A stretch of 64,000 bases of DNA, from positions 1,192,730 to 1,256,729 of the forward strand of contig NW_004457654.1 of assembly GCF_000313135.1 (NCBI RefSeq), read 5' to 3'. This DNA is from Acanthamoeba castellanii str. Neff (taxonomy: Eukaryota; Discosea; Longamoebia; Acanthamoebidae). A model generated the notes under the pieces. It had not been told where the DNA came from. It did not search any database and saw only the letters and a program-made list of their open reading frames with translations. The position numbers and the translations under genes are program-made. The stretch's first letter is position 1. Each line of letters starts with the position of its first letter. Positions 55,701-64,000 of this stretch are shown here, in pieces.

Positions 55701-56066
55701 GACATGGAACCCAGACCCTATCACGAATGGGTTCGAAGGTACTGGATTGTGCGTGTGTGCGTGTGTGCGTGTGCGTGTGCGTGTGTGCGTGTGTGCGTGT
55801 GCGTGTGTGCGTGTGCGGCGACTGATCAGTCGATGCGCCTCTTCTTGTTCAGAAACAATGAGACGGTGCCGTCGTCGCTGCTCTATTGGCTCAACGGGTT
55901 CCGCCAGGACAAGGTGACCCACGTGCGGCGCCTGCTGGCCTTCTGCTCGCTCGACAAGCTCATCGTGCTACTCAACCAGTACGAGAGCCAGGTGGTTCAC
56001 AACACCGTCCACACCGCAAGCACAGGCGAAGGCGAAGGCGAAGAACAAGACTACCCCCAGCCATAG
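52799..56066 (+). CDS. Nucleotidyltransferase fused to an RNA-ligase-like domain lacking the catalytic lysine
   Basis: Eleven exons: 52799-53100, 53167-53311, 53390-53545, 53621-53716, 53888-53995, 54064-54249, 54390-54570, 54656-54900, 54982-55096, 55156-55738, 55853-56066; 776 residues. Residues ~25-230 resemble pol-beta-type nucleotidyltransferases of the COG3541 kind: YGSHLHGCAGPKSDYDF (G36 S37, D48, D50) and the third Asp in VELDLNIY (D91). Residues ~268-640 follow T4 Rnl1-like ligases: GIVLDEDDEWRPVCLPLHH, DLDGIEASLFFYKGEWLLSS, CFTFDVCSRRFPHIV and LRIKIESPQYRLLR. Motif I KxDG is D335-L-D337-G338, so the nucleotidylated Lys is absent in this model. The nucleotidyltransferase site looks intact. 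A role in RNA end repair is inference. Confidence 0.7.
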
Positions 56067-56070
56067 ACCA

Positions 56071-56235
56071 CAAAAGAGCAAAAGAGCAAAAGAGCAAAAG
56101 AGCAAAAGAGCAAAAGAGCAAAAGAGCAAAAGAGCAAAAGAGCAAAAGAGCAAAAGAGCAAAAGAGCAAAAGAGCAAAAGAGCAAAAGAGCAAAAGAGCA
56201 AAAGAGCAAAAGAGCAAAAGAGCAAAAGAGCAAAA
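56071..56235. repeat. 8-bp tandem repeat, about 20.6 copies
   Basis: The unit is CAAAAGAG, repeated without visible variation over 165 bp. It starts 5 bp after the stop codon of the nucleotidyltransferase/ligase gene and ends 65 bp before the glycosyltransferase ATG. Because the unit is 8 bp and holds no stop in any frame, it leaves all six frames open, producing artificial KEQKSKRA or LLFCSFAL repeats. Perfect copies point to recent expansion by slippage. Confidence 0.95.
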
Positions 56236-56300
56236 CCTTATTAGGGCAAAAATGTTGTAGGACAGAAGAAGAGTAGCCCAGAGGGGAGGACTGGCGAGAA

Positions 56301-58868
56301 ATGTGGTGGCAGGTCGGCAGGTTCGGGCTGAGGGTGTTGCTGGTGGCGCTCGTGTTCTCCACCATGGGCGCTCTGCTGGGTCTCTTCGGGCAGATGGGAG
56401 CCAGAGTTGAAGACTGGACTGAGCTGCTGTCCCTGGCACAAGATACAGACACAACGCGCCATACCCGCAGCGTATGCGACATCGAGCCACCCTTCATCAA
56501 GCTCGACGAGCTCTTTGCCGTCAACTTCAGCCAGCGCGTGCCGGCGCCAGGTTGCCCGCCCGAGGCCACGGGCCGCCTGTGCCGCTTGCAGGACGTCTTT
56601 GACGAGATCATTCTCATCTCCCTGCCGAGATTCACCTCCCGCCTCGCCCGCGCCCGAGCCCAGCTGCGCGACCTGGGCGTGCCCTACACCCTGATCCACG
56701 CCTTTGACGCCAAGGGCTTGGCCAACGCGGCCGACCTGGCCAAGATCGTCATGCACGACCCGCGGGAGCAGCACCCCGGGGTGTTCAGCCTCTACCTGAC
56801 CCATATGGGCGTGCTGGCCTACATCGAGCGCTCGCCTTCGGAGCGCGTGCTCATACTCGAAGACGACTTCATCTTTTGCGCCGACTTCCCGAGGGCGTTT
56901 GACGCCCGTGTGCGTCGCATTCCGGACGACTGGCAAATGCTGTGGCTGGGCGCTCTGGTCGAGAAGCCCACATTCTACACCAACCACGAGTTGATCGAGC
57001 GCTTCTCGGAGGTCAACTACGCTCGGCCAAGGATCATCGCCACGGCGTGGGCTGTCGGCATGCACCGCGATGCGGCCAAACTGATGGCCCGCTCTCTGGA
57101 GATGTCGCGAGAGGCCATGGACCGCCAGGCATTCGTCGACGCCCTCAAGAAGTGGCCCATGGGGTCGTACATCATGTGGCCGCCCGTGGCGGCGACCAAC
57201 CCCTACTCGGGTTCCACCCTGGGCCACAGCTGGCCTATCGCCCCGGCCGATTGGGCGCGGGACAACGGGCTCGACCTGGCTAACTTTGACTTCCAGCGCG
57301 GCTATCACCGCGGCGGCGAGCTAGGCGCGGATCTGCGCTGCGTCGTTGAGGACCGAGGCGAAGGTGCGGCGTGGGAGTACCCTGCCGAGAGCGTCGTTAG
57401 TGAGGCGGTGGAAGCTACCGCTGACCAGTGCTGCGCCAAGTGTTCTACTGACTGGCCCCGGTGCCAGGCCTGGCAATGGATCCCCGACTCGGGCCGCTGC
57501 GTGCTGGCCAACGCCTGGGCGGCCGAGGCTGCCACCAATCCCAGCAAGGTGGTGTCCGGCCGCATAGTGCAGGAGGACAGCCCGTTCCGGGTGCCCAACG
57601 TGGTCCACTTTGTCTACACCCCGCGCTTGCCGCGGCTCGACGTGTGGGTCTACATATCGGTGCTCAGCGCGGCGATCAACACCGAGCCCGACGCCATCCG
57701 GTGGCACCACCGCGCGCTGCCCCAGGGGCCATGGTGGGACTGTACGCGCCCGCTTCTGACCTCGCTCGATCTGGTCGACGACGTCACCTCGATTCACGGC
57801 CAGCCTTTCCCCACTCTCTCTGAGGCCCACAAGTCCGACATCATTCGGCTGCAGGTGCTCATGCGCGAGGGCGGAATCTACCTCGACACCGATGCGCTCG
57901 TGCTTCGCTCGTTCGACCCCCTGCGTACCCGCAACGCCGTCTCGCTGGCCAAAGATGGGGCCGTCCCTGACGACAAGATACCTCTGATCGGCAGCGGGGT
58001 GCTGGTGGCGCCGCCCAACGCGAGCTTCCTGCAGCGCTGGTGGGCCGAGTTCAGGACCTTCGACAACTCCAAGTGGAACGTCCACTCGTGCAAGGTGTCG
58101 CGCCAGCTGGCCGAAAGCCACCCGGACGAGGCCAACCTGCTGCCGCACACGGCCTTCTACCCGCGCTCGTGGCAGCCGCCGCACCTGGCCATTGCCTACA
58201 AGGCCGATGACTGCCGGTCCGAAGCCGACTCCTACGCCGTCCACAGGTACAACTCGGCCGTTGACGGCACCGCCAAGGGGAAGTGGGCGCCACCAACCCA
58301 CGACGACGACGTTGAGGGGGACGGCGCGGCGGAGCTGGAGGACGTATGGATGGGCAAGGGCAGCCTGCACCGCGTGGCCCGCAAGATCCTGCGCAAGGCT
58401 CTGGCCGCCGGCCGCCTGTGTCCGCTGGCCGAACGGGTGGTGCGCCCCCTGGCGGCGCAAGGGGACGAACCGAAGTGCGTGCCCGCCACCAAGGTGCCCG
58501 ACCCGACCATTCCTCGGCCGAAGCCTTCGACCGAACAGCAGAACCGCAACGACGACAAGAAGCCCGCCGACCAGGCCCCCGGCGCTGACAAGCCCAAGAA
58601 CGACCAGAGGGACACGCAGGCTGCCGAGAAGGGAGCCGACAAGCCCAAGAACGACCAGAGCGACACTCAGACTGCCGAGAAGGGAGCTGACGACGGGGAG
58701 TCGGCCGACAAGGCCACCACCAAAATGAAGGTCGCGGGTGGCGCGAGCGACAAGAAGAAGTCCACCAAGGCTGGCAACAAGCAGAAGAACAGCAAGGCTG
58801 GAGGCGGCGCGACACTTGACGACCTACTGCAGGCCGGCATGTTCGGAAAGAAGGCCTTGGGCAGGTGA
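56301..58868 (+). CDS. Intronless double glycosyltransferase: GT25-like, PAN-like and GT32-like domains
   Basis: A single open frame of 855 codons with no intron. Residues 1-30 form a signal anchor (LRVLLVALVFSTMGALLGLF), suggesting a type II Golgi/ER membrane protein. Residues ~95-310 match GT25 (LPS/procollagen glycosyltransferases): DEIILISLPRFTSRL, LTHMGVLAYIERS, VLILEDDFIFCADFPRAF. Residues ~345-430 have a PAN/apple-like cysteine pattern (CCAKCSTDWPRCQAWQW). Residues ~430-650 match GT32 sugar transferases with the DxD motif GGIYLDTDALVLRSF (~527). The tail is Lys/Asp-rich with a duplicated KPKNDQ...TAEKGAD repeat. Every other sizeable gene in the window is intron-rich, so transfer or retroposition is possible. 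Confidence 0.82.
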   Translation: MWWQVGRFGLRVLLVALVFSTMGALLGLFGQMGARVEDWTELLSLAQDTDTTRHTRSVCDIEPPFIKLDELFAVNFSQRVPAPGCPPEATGRLCRLQDVFDEIILISLPRFTSRLARARAQLRDLGVPYTLIHAFDAKGLANAADLAKIVMHDPREQHPGVFSLYLTHMGVLAYIERSPSERVLILEDDFIFCADFPRAFDARVRRIPDDWQMLWLGALVEKPTFYTNHELIERFSEVNYARPRIIATAWAVGMHRDAAKLMARSLEMSREAMDRQAFVDALKKWPMGSYIMWPPVAATNPYSGSTLGHSWPIAPADWARDNGLDLANFDFQRGYHRGGELGADLRCVVEDRGEGAAWEYPAESVVSEAVEATADQCCAKCSTDWPRCQAWQWIPDSGRCVLANAWAAEAATNPSKVVSGRIVQEDSPFRVPNVVHFVYTPRLPRLDVWVYISVLSAAINTEPDAIRWHHRALPQGPWWDCTRPLLTSLDLVDDVTSIHGQPFPTLSEAHKSDIIRLQVLMREGGIYLDTDALVLRSFDPLRTRNAVSLAKDGAVPDDKIPLIGSGVLVAPPNASFLQRWWAEFRTFDNSKWNVHSCKVSRQLAESHPDEANLLPHTAFYPRSWQPPHLAIAYKADDCRSEADSYAVHRYNSAVDGTAKGKWAPPTHDDDVEGDGAAELEDVWMGKGSLHRVARKILRKALAAGRLCPLAERVVRPLAAQGDEPKCVPATKVPDPTIPRPKPSTEQQNRNDDKKPADQAPGADKPKNDQRDTQAAEKGADKPKNDQSDTQTAEKGADDGESADKATTKMKVAGGASDKKKSTKAGNKQKNSKAGGGATLDDLLQAGMFGKKALGR

Positions 58869-59035
58869 TACAGATGAATGGGTTGTTCATCGTGAGGCGC
58901 GCATCAGCTATGGCTATGTTCTGTGCCAACCCTCCACCTTCTAACCCCCCCCCCGGGGGAAATCTCGATGACTGGAATGGTGAGAAAGGCAAAATGATAA
59001 AATAATATAATAAAAGGAGGCAACAAGAACAAGGG

Positions 59036-61329
59036 ATGGACGCGCCGGCAAGTGGAACCTCTCCACAAACAAGTACTCGAGTATTGCAACCAAGCAGTAA
59101 CCAGACACCACTCAGGCCAGACACCACCATACCGACGTCCAGCAGTGGAGCTTCCCGAGAAGATGAGCATCTGCGTCCGGGGCACCACGAATCAGAAGAG
59201 CACCACCACGAGGGGGAGGAAGAAGCGCATGGAAGTGGCCACGAGCAGCACCACCACAAGTTTTATTCAGCGGCCTGGACCCACAAGGCGTGGCACCGGC
59301 TGGTGCACTTTCTGGGCGAGGTCAGGGACCGGCTGCTACTCACGCACGTAGTCACCCCCAACGCTCCCGTTTGGGACATCATCAAGGTGCCGCCCCATTT
59401 GACTACTACACCCAACCCACCTCTCTCTCTCTCTCTTCTTCCTCTTGTATTGTTTCCTGTGTACGCGACTTACCGTGCACTGGCAGTGTGGGTTGGTCAG
59501 TATTGTGGTGCTGCTGGCCGACAAGTACGCATACCTCCGTGTGTGTGTATGTGTGTGTGTGTGTGTGTGTGTTGTGTTGTGTTGTGTTGTGTTGTGTTGT
59601 GTGTGTGTGTGTGTGTCGTGCGTGTGTGGTGTGTGCTATGGCGTGCGTGTGATGTGCTCGAGGGCAATTGTGGGTGGTTGACGGGGGATGCGGCTCAGGG
59701 CCACCAAGAACCCGGACCACCTTTCGGCCGTGTTCACGGCGTTCCTGTGCATTTCGCCGCTCACCTCGTCCGGCTTCTTCATCGGGCTCAACATCTGGAT
59801 CGCTGCCATGATCGGCACATTCATCGGCACGGCCGTGAGCGCGGCCGCCTACATCGACCCCGACGACCCCGACTTCTTCTGGTGGCTCATCTTCAAGACA
59901 CCAATCGGTGCGCATTTATTTCTATTCATAATGCATACTTGCTTCGATGGAAACTGTGCTGACGTCACGATTGGTGGGTGACAACGTGGCAGCGGCGTGT
60001 CTCACGATGTATGCCCTGCTGGTGGCCAAGCGCTACACTCCCGGCGACATCTCTTCGGGCCTCTTCTCTGCTATCTTCGTTCAGGCACGGCACCCTCGCG
60101 TCACGCCAGTGGTGGGTGATCGCTGTCACGTGTGTGTTGTGTGTGTGTGTGTGTGGGTGTGTGGTGTGCGTGCGTGTGTTGTGCCGTGCGTGTCGTGCGT
60201 GTGTTGCTTGTGTTGCGTTTTTCTCAGACTGGCGCGGATCTGCAGATGATCCTCTTCGAGTACGAGCCGATGGAGGACGTCAAGGACACGCCGCGTATGC
60301 TCGTGCTAACCACGCTGATCGTGCGCATCATCGCCCTCACGACCGCCGTGCTCGCGTCCACGTTCGTCAACTTCATCGCCTCCGGCTGGGCCGTCAAATC
60401 CATCTTCACCGCTCGGTACTTTGATTGTTGCCCGTGCGTGTGCTGTGGTGCGTGTGCGTACGGTGTGTGCGATGACGCGTGTGAACGTTTCTCATTTGTT
60501 GACCCACCGCAGAACGTACTTCGCCGAGGCGGTGATATGGGAATCGTTCAGCACTCTCTCCACAGTCCCGACGAGCCCCGAAGCCCAGCAGACCTTCGGG
60601 CTTCTCGTGGGCCTCCTCAGCGTACACTCCCCTCCCCTCTCTACCCTGGCCTGGCCCTGGCCCGGGCGGGTGCTCAGGCCTAACTCACTCCCGCCGGCCA
60701 CTGCGCAGGACGTGCGGATGGCGCGCAAGGAGCCGTACCTGACCAAGGGCACCAAGGAGACATTAGACCAGATTCTGAAGCGACTGGAGCACGTCTTCTG
60801 TCTGCTGAGCCTCCAGGTCATGCTCTGCCTTCTGTCTGATGAGCTGGTGCTCAGCGAGGTACCCTCCCTCGCCTGCGACAGTCCACGGCACACACCGCAC
60901 ACACAGCACACACGGCACACAACGCACACACGGCGCACAACGAATCATGTCATGCGCCAGGAGGAGCGACGGAGCCTGAAGCAGCTGCTGGACACGAGCC
61001 ACATTCGAAACCTGGCGCAGATCGACTACGCCAAGGCCCACCCGCCAGAGGGGGCGCAGCCACAGGAGGAAGAGGACCACCACGCCCCGCACCCTATCGA
61101 GCCGGAGGACATGCCCGCCACCGTGCAGCTCCTCGCTCGTTGCCTCCGATTCAACCTCCAAGAGCTCGGTACGTTCGATGTGTGTGTGTGTGTGTGCGCG
61201 CGCGCGCTGTGCTGTGCTGTGCTGTGCTGTGCGTGTGCTGATGATGGAAATGATGAATGTGCAGAGCAACAGAAGGTGAACTACCGCTACCGGCCCAACT
61301 CAATCTGGTGGAACTGGTGGTTTTGGTGA
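59036..61329 (+). CDS. Polytopic membrane protein, possibly FUSC-like
   Basis: Nine exons: 59036-59386, 59487-59524, 59699-59907, 59993-60084, 60228-60415, 60513-60621, 60709-60858, 60961-61168, 61265-61329; 469 residues. The N-terminal ~100 residues are soluble and His/Glu-rich (HHESEEHHHEGEEEAHGSG). Hydrophobic segments follow: CGLVSIVVLLAD, AVFTAFLCISPLTSSGFFIG, AAMIGTFIGTAVSAAAYI, ACLTMYALLVA, LVLTTLIVRIIALTTAVLAS. The pattern recalls fusaric-acid-resistance (FUSC)/ALMT-like proteins but is not decisive. The C-terminal half is soluble (EERRSLKQLLDTSHIRNL) and ends in an aromatic stretch, SIWWNWWFW. The end of exon 4 uses either a GC donor (CAG|GCACGG) or a weak GT donor 18 bp on. Identity is uncertain. 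Confidence 0.55.
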
Positions 61330-61360
61330 ACAGGCATTTCCTTTTTGATACATTAAGGAA

Positions 61361-63345
61361 ATGTTTAGGGAAAATCAGTTTGCAAAGGGCAAAGAAAGAT
61401 CGCATAAACGGCCCAACGCAAGACCCAAGGCAGCACGATGGCTGGCTACTCTTGGTATCATGCTCCTGCTCTCTATGTTGAGCTTGGTTGAATACTCCCT
61501 GGCCTTTGTTTCAATTCACCCCCATTTATTTCATCTGGGCGCCGCCCCCTTCTGTAGGCTGTTGCTGTTGGACCCGAGCTGGGGCTTGCTCCTGGTGGTG
61601 GTGCTGGCGACGCTGTTCATCGGCGCCGCTCGTTCGCTCTCGTTCCTGGTCGTGCAGACCCAGCAGCAGAGCCCCGAGGTGCGCGAGGCCAACGAGCTCA
61701 AGATCTACATGGCGGTCCTGCTGCCCGTGATCGGGTCGGCCATGCTCGTGGTCCTCTTCTACTTCCTCGACCAGCTGAGCGTGCTCCTCGTTGGGCTCTT
61801 CACCCTCTCGGCCTTCGTCTCGGTCACCTACGCGCTCAGCCCACTCTGCGCGATCATCGTCCGCTGGACTCGCCTCGCGCCCGAATACAAGTACACAAGC
61901 AGCACGACACACGCACACACACACACACGCACGCACGCACGCGCACACACACACACACACACGCACGCACACACACACGACACATGCTTAACATTGTATT
62001 GTTTGGTGGGCATACAGGGTGCTGTGGTTCTGGTCGGAGCGTTTCCCGACGTCGTCGCTGATGGGCATGCCCGTGGCGCTCGCCCTCGTCGTGGCCTGGC
62101 TCTTCACCCGCTACTGGCTCCTGACCGATGGTTCGTCGTAGTCCCACGCTGTCAACTCATCGCACTCACCGCCCACACCGCACACACCACGCAACTCACG
62201 ACACAACACGACGACCAGTGCTGGCGCTTTGTCTGGGGGTCACGGCGATGGCCTTCCTGCGTCTGCCCAACCTGATGATCGCGAGCGTGGTGCTGTGGCT
62301 GTTCTTCTTCTACGACATCTTCTGGGTCTTCCTCTCCGCCCAGTTCTTCGGCAAGAACGTCATGTACCGGCCTCTCCACAATTTTCTATTATATATTTAA
62401 TGATTGATTTAATTCTCTAGTTTTTTTGGTTTATTTTCATATTTTCAATTTAATTTTTATATATTTTTTCTTCGAATTATGGCGTAGGGTCCATGTGGCG
62501 ACGAGTCTGCCGTCGCTGCCCATCATTTTGATCATCCCGCGCATGTTCCTCAAGGGCTACTCCCTCCTGGGGATGGGCGACATCGTAAGTCTGCCACTTC
62601 GGCTCTCTCCTGGCGTACTTGATCGACATTCATTCACTCACTCGGCCCACCTACCACCACCCACCTTCACTCTCCAACTGGCAGATCCTGCCCGGGCTCT
62701 ACCTGGCCTTCCTGTACCGATTCGACTACAGCCGCCACCAATGGACCTCCTGGGCCTTCACCGGCTACTTCCGAGTGGTGCGTCTACCGCCCAATTTATT
62801 ACATTTATGTAAACAAATTTGTTTGTGTATATTTGTACTTTAATACTTATATTACGACAACATATTAACATGAAATAACATGTTTAGGGTCTGATTTCGT
62901 ACGCGCTCGGGTTCGTGTGGACCTACGTCATGCTCATCCTCCTCCAGATCGCCCAACCCGCCCTCCTCTATCTTGGTACGCCACACGTGTGTGTGTGTGT
63001 CGTGCGTCGTGTGTCGTGTGGTGTGGTGTGTGTTGCTCCTCTGACAATACGAGATGTGTGTGTGCATGACTAGTGCCCAGCATCATGGTGCCCACGGTGG
63101 TCATGGCGCTCATCAAGAAGGAGTTCATGCTGCTGTGGCGTGGCTCGGCCTCGCCGGTGACGATCGGCAGGGCCGCGGAGGAGCGCGAGCTCGAAGACCT
63201 CGAGGCCGGCACCTCCAAAAAATCGCGGAGCGAAGTCTACGAGCCCGTCGGCGCCTACCCCGACAGCGACGAGGGCCGCGTCAGCACTGCCGTCAAGTAC
63301 ACCATCGACGACGAAAGCGACGACGACGCCCACCACACGCAGTAG
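61361..63345 (+). CDS. Signal-peptide-peptidase-like intramembrane aspartyl protease
   Basis: Seven exons: 61361-61890, 62018-62130, 62219-62363, 62488-62584, 62685-62777, 62888-62975, 63074-63345; 445 residues. The three SPP/SPPL signatures are in order: YD in VLWLFFFYDIFWVFLSAQFF, GxGD in YSLLGMGDIILPGLY, and PAL in IAQPALLYLVP. FGKNVMVHVATS and the two Asp match SPP-type sequences. GxGD here is GMGD rather than GLGD. There are about nine membrane segments and a cytosolic acidic tail. It should cleave type II signal anchors or single-pass membrane proteins in the ER/Golgi or endosomes. The N-terminus is uncertain: the ATG at 61361 lies just 31 bp after the previous stop, and another start or intron is possible. 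Confidence 0.85.
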
Positions 63346-63399
63346 TGGCACACTCCCGTGCAGCCGTGTTGTGTTATCCATTCACCCTGTTGTATAGAT

Positions 63400-63440
63400 C
63401 TTCATCTTCATCTTCATCTTCATCGTCTTCGTCTTCATAC
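63400..63440. repeat. (CTTCAT)n-like simple repeat in the 3' intergenic region
   Basis: Short TCTTCA units are repeated between two convergent genes. They lie within 63346-63490, which holds the 3' ends of both transcripts. Confidence 0.7.
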
Positions 63441-63490
63441 TACATATATTTGCATTGCACTCTCGTTGTTGAACGAATGTACATATTCTC

Positions 63491-64000
63491 TCATGAGAGA
63501 GGGCCGCCGCGGTACACGACCTTCTTCTCGAGGTTCTGTCGGCTGGCCAGGAGCACCTTGACCTCCATCCGCTGCCGGAGAGCCTCGGGCATCTTCACCC
63601 CCTCCGGCGTCGACAGCCACGCGCTCAGCCCGCACAAGTTACCGTCGTGCTGTGCAAGGTGTGTGTTGTGTGTGTGTGTGTCGTGTGTGTCGTGTGTGTG
63701 TGTGTGGTGTCAGCAAACCAAACGCAAACCACAGCGCGAAGGGACATGACGTGAAGGCTGCAAGTGTACCTGAATGGTGTGAATGGAGATCTGCTCGAGC
63801 GTGGGCACGATCGATATCGACTTGCCGATGGTGGCCTGTCGATCCATCAAAAGACGCGAGAGAAAAAGTCAGTCGGCGCCGCTGCTCAGAGATGGAGTTG
63901 AGCGTCAATGACGTACGTCGTAGCGGTCGTAGATGGCCTTGAGGGTGATGCCGATGAGGTTGCGCAGACGCGAGTCGTGCGACCACGACAGACACACCAG
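63491..64000 (-). CDS. 3' end of an unrecognised gene (continues beyond the window)
   Basis: Three exons on the minus strand: 63917-64000 (and beyond), 63770-63835 and 63491-63649, with the stop at 63491-63493. The joined sequence keeps phase: SWSHDSRLRNLIGITLKAIY, ATIGKSISIVPTLEQISIHT, then HDGNLCGLSAWLSTPEGVKM and a basic C-terminus (VKVLLASRQNLEKKVVYRGG). No family was recognised; it is soluble in character. The intron at 63650-63769 carries GTGTC-type repeats on the plus strand. Only about 100 residues are in view. Confidence 0.5.

Noticed and set aside
55729..55740. GGTTCGAA resembling a tRNA T-loop
   Set aside because: It lies in a coding exon and no acceptor stem or anticodon arm can be built around it.
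56071..56235. Possible CRISPR array
   Set aside because: Units are 8 bp and contiguous with no spacers, and the genome is eukaryotic.
55968..56635. Minus-strand frames with repeated LLFCSFAL hydrophobic units
   Set aside because: Produced entirely by the CAAAAGAG array, which has no stop in any frame; not a membrane protein.
57321..58460. 379-codon antisense frame inside the glycosyltransferase gene
   Set aside because: The sense strand has clear GT25 and GT32 motifs; the antisense product is Arg/Val-rich without domain content.
39745..59965. TGACGTCA copies at about 39750, 43866 and 59958
   Set aside because: These lie within introns away from starts, so they were not called regulatory sites.

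Overview
This is a eukaryotic nuclear contig. It is GC-rich and gene-dense, and almost every gene is split by many short GT-AG introns of roughly 60-200 bp. Many introns begin gtacg or gtgcg and carry CA/GT or GTGTC simple repeats. The gene content (spliceosome, TFIID and rRNA factors, mitochondrial import proteins, F-box, RhoGAP and CBS proteins, kynurenine 3-monooxygenase) and this intron style best fit an amoebozoan, most likely Acanthamoeba; that assignment is inference. There are about 30 genes on both strands, usually 50-400 bp apart. Several divergent pairs share promoters of only 100-170 bp. One run of N (20853-21235) breaks the assembly at a CA repeat. All gene models were built by hand from reading frame, splice-site phase and remembered family sequences.

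Layout. 1-5.8 kb: start of an endonuclease/exonuclease/phosphatase gene (-), an SR splicing factor (+), a large haem-oxygenase-like diiron-type protein (+) and a small unknown (-). 6.1-18.4 kb is ubiquitin-rich: E1 enzyme UBA1 (-), an F-box protein fused to a degenerate PPP phosphatase (+), a USP53/54-like deubiquitinase (+) and a UIM/UBX protein (+). 18.5-26.2 kb: a leucine-rich-repeat gene (-, cut by the gap), an unknown (-), a four-CBS protein (+) and an F-box/Cys4/TPR protein (-). 26.5-31.6 kb is a run of small conserved genes: FAM32A, a 2H phosphoesterase, COX19, LSM6, FCF2 and an RMDN-like TPR protein.

31.8-49.6 kb: a polytopic membrane protein (+), ACOT9-like thioesterase (-), kynurenine 3-monooxygenase (-), ZNG1-type zinc-chaperone GTPase (-), a coiled-coil protein (+), RNA cytidine acetyltransferase NAT10 (-), ALKBH7 (+) and TAF7 (-). 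50-64 kb: RhoGAP (+), a nucleotidyltransferase fused to an RNA-ligase-like domain (+), a 20-copy 8-bp tandem repeat, an intronless double glycosyltransferase (+), a polytopic membrane protein (+), a signal-peptide-peptidase-like protease (+) and the 3' end of an unknown gene (-).

The most unusual items are two domain fusions that have lost catalytic residues (the F-box/PPP pseudophosphatase and the nucleotidyltransferase/RNA-ligase-like protein whose ligase lysine is Asp), the intronless GT25-PAN-GT32 gene, and the eukaryotic haem-oxygenase-like oxidase. No bacterial operon, CRISPR array or tRNA gene was recognised.
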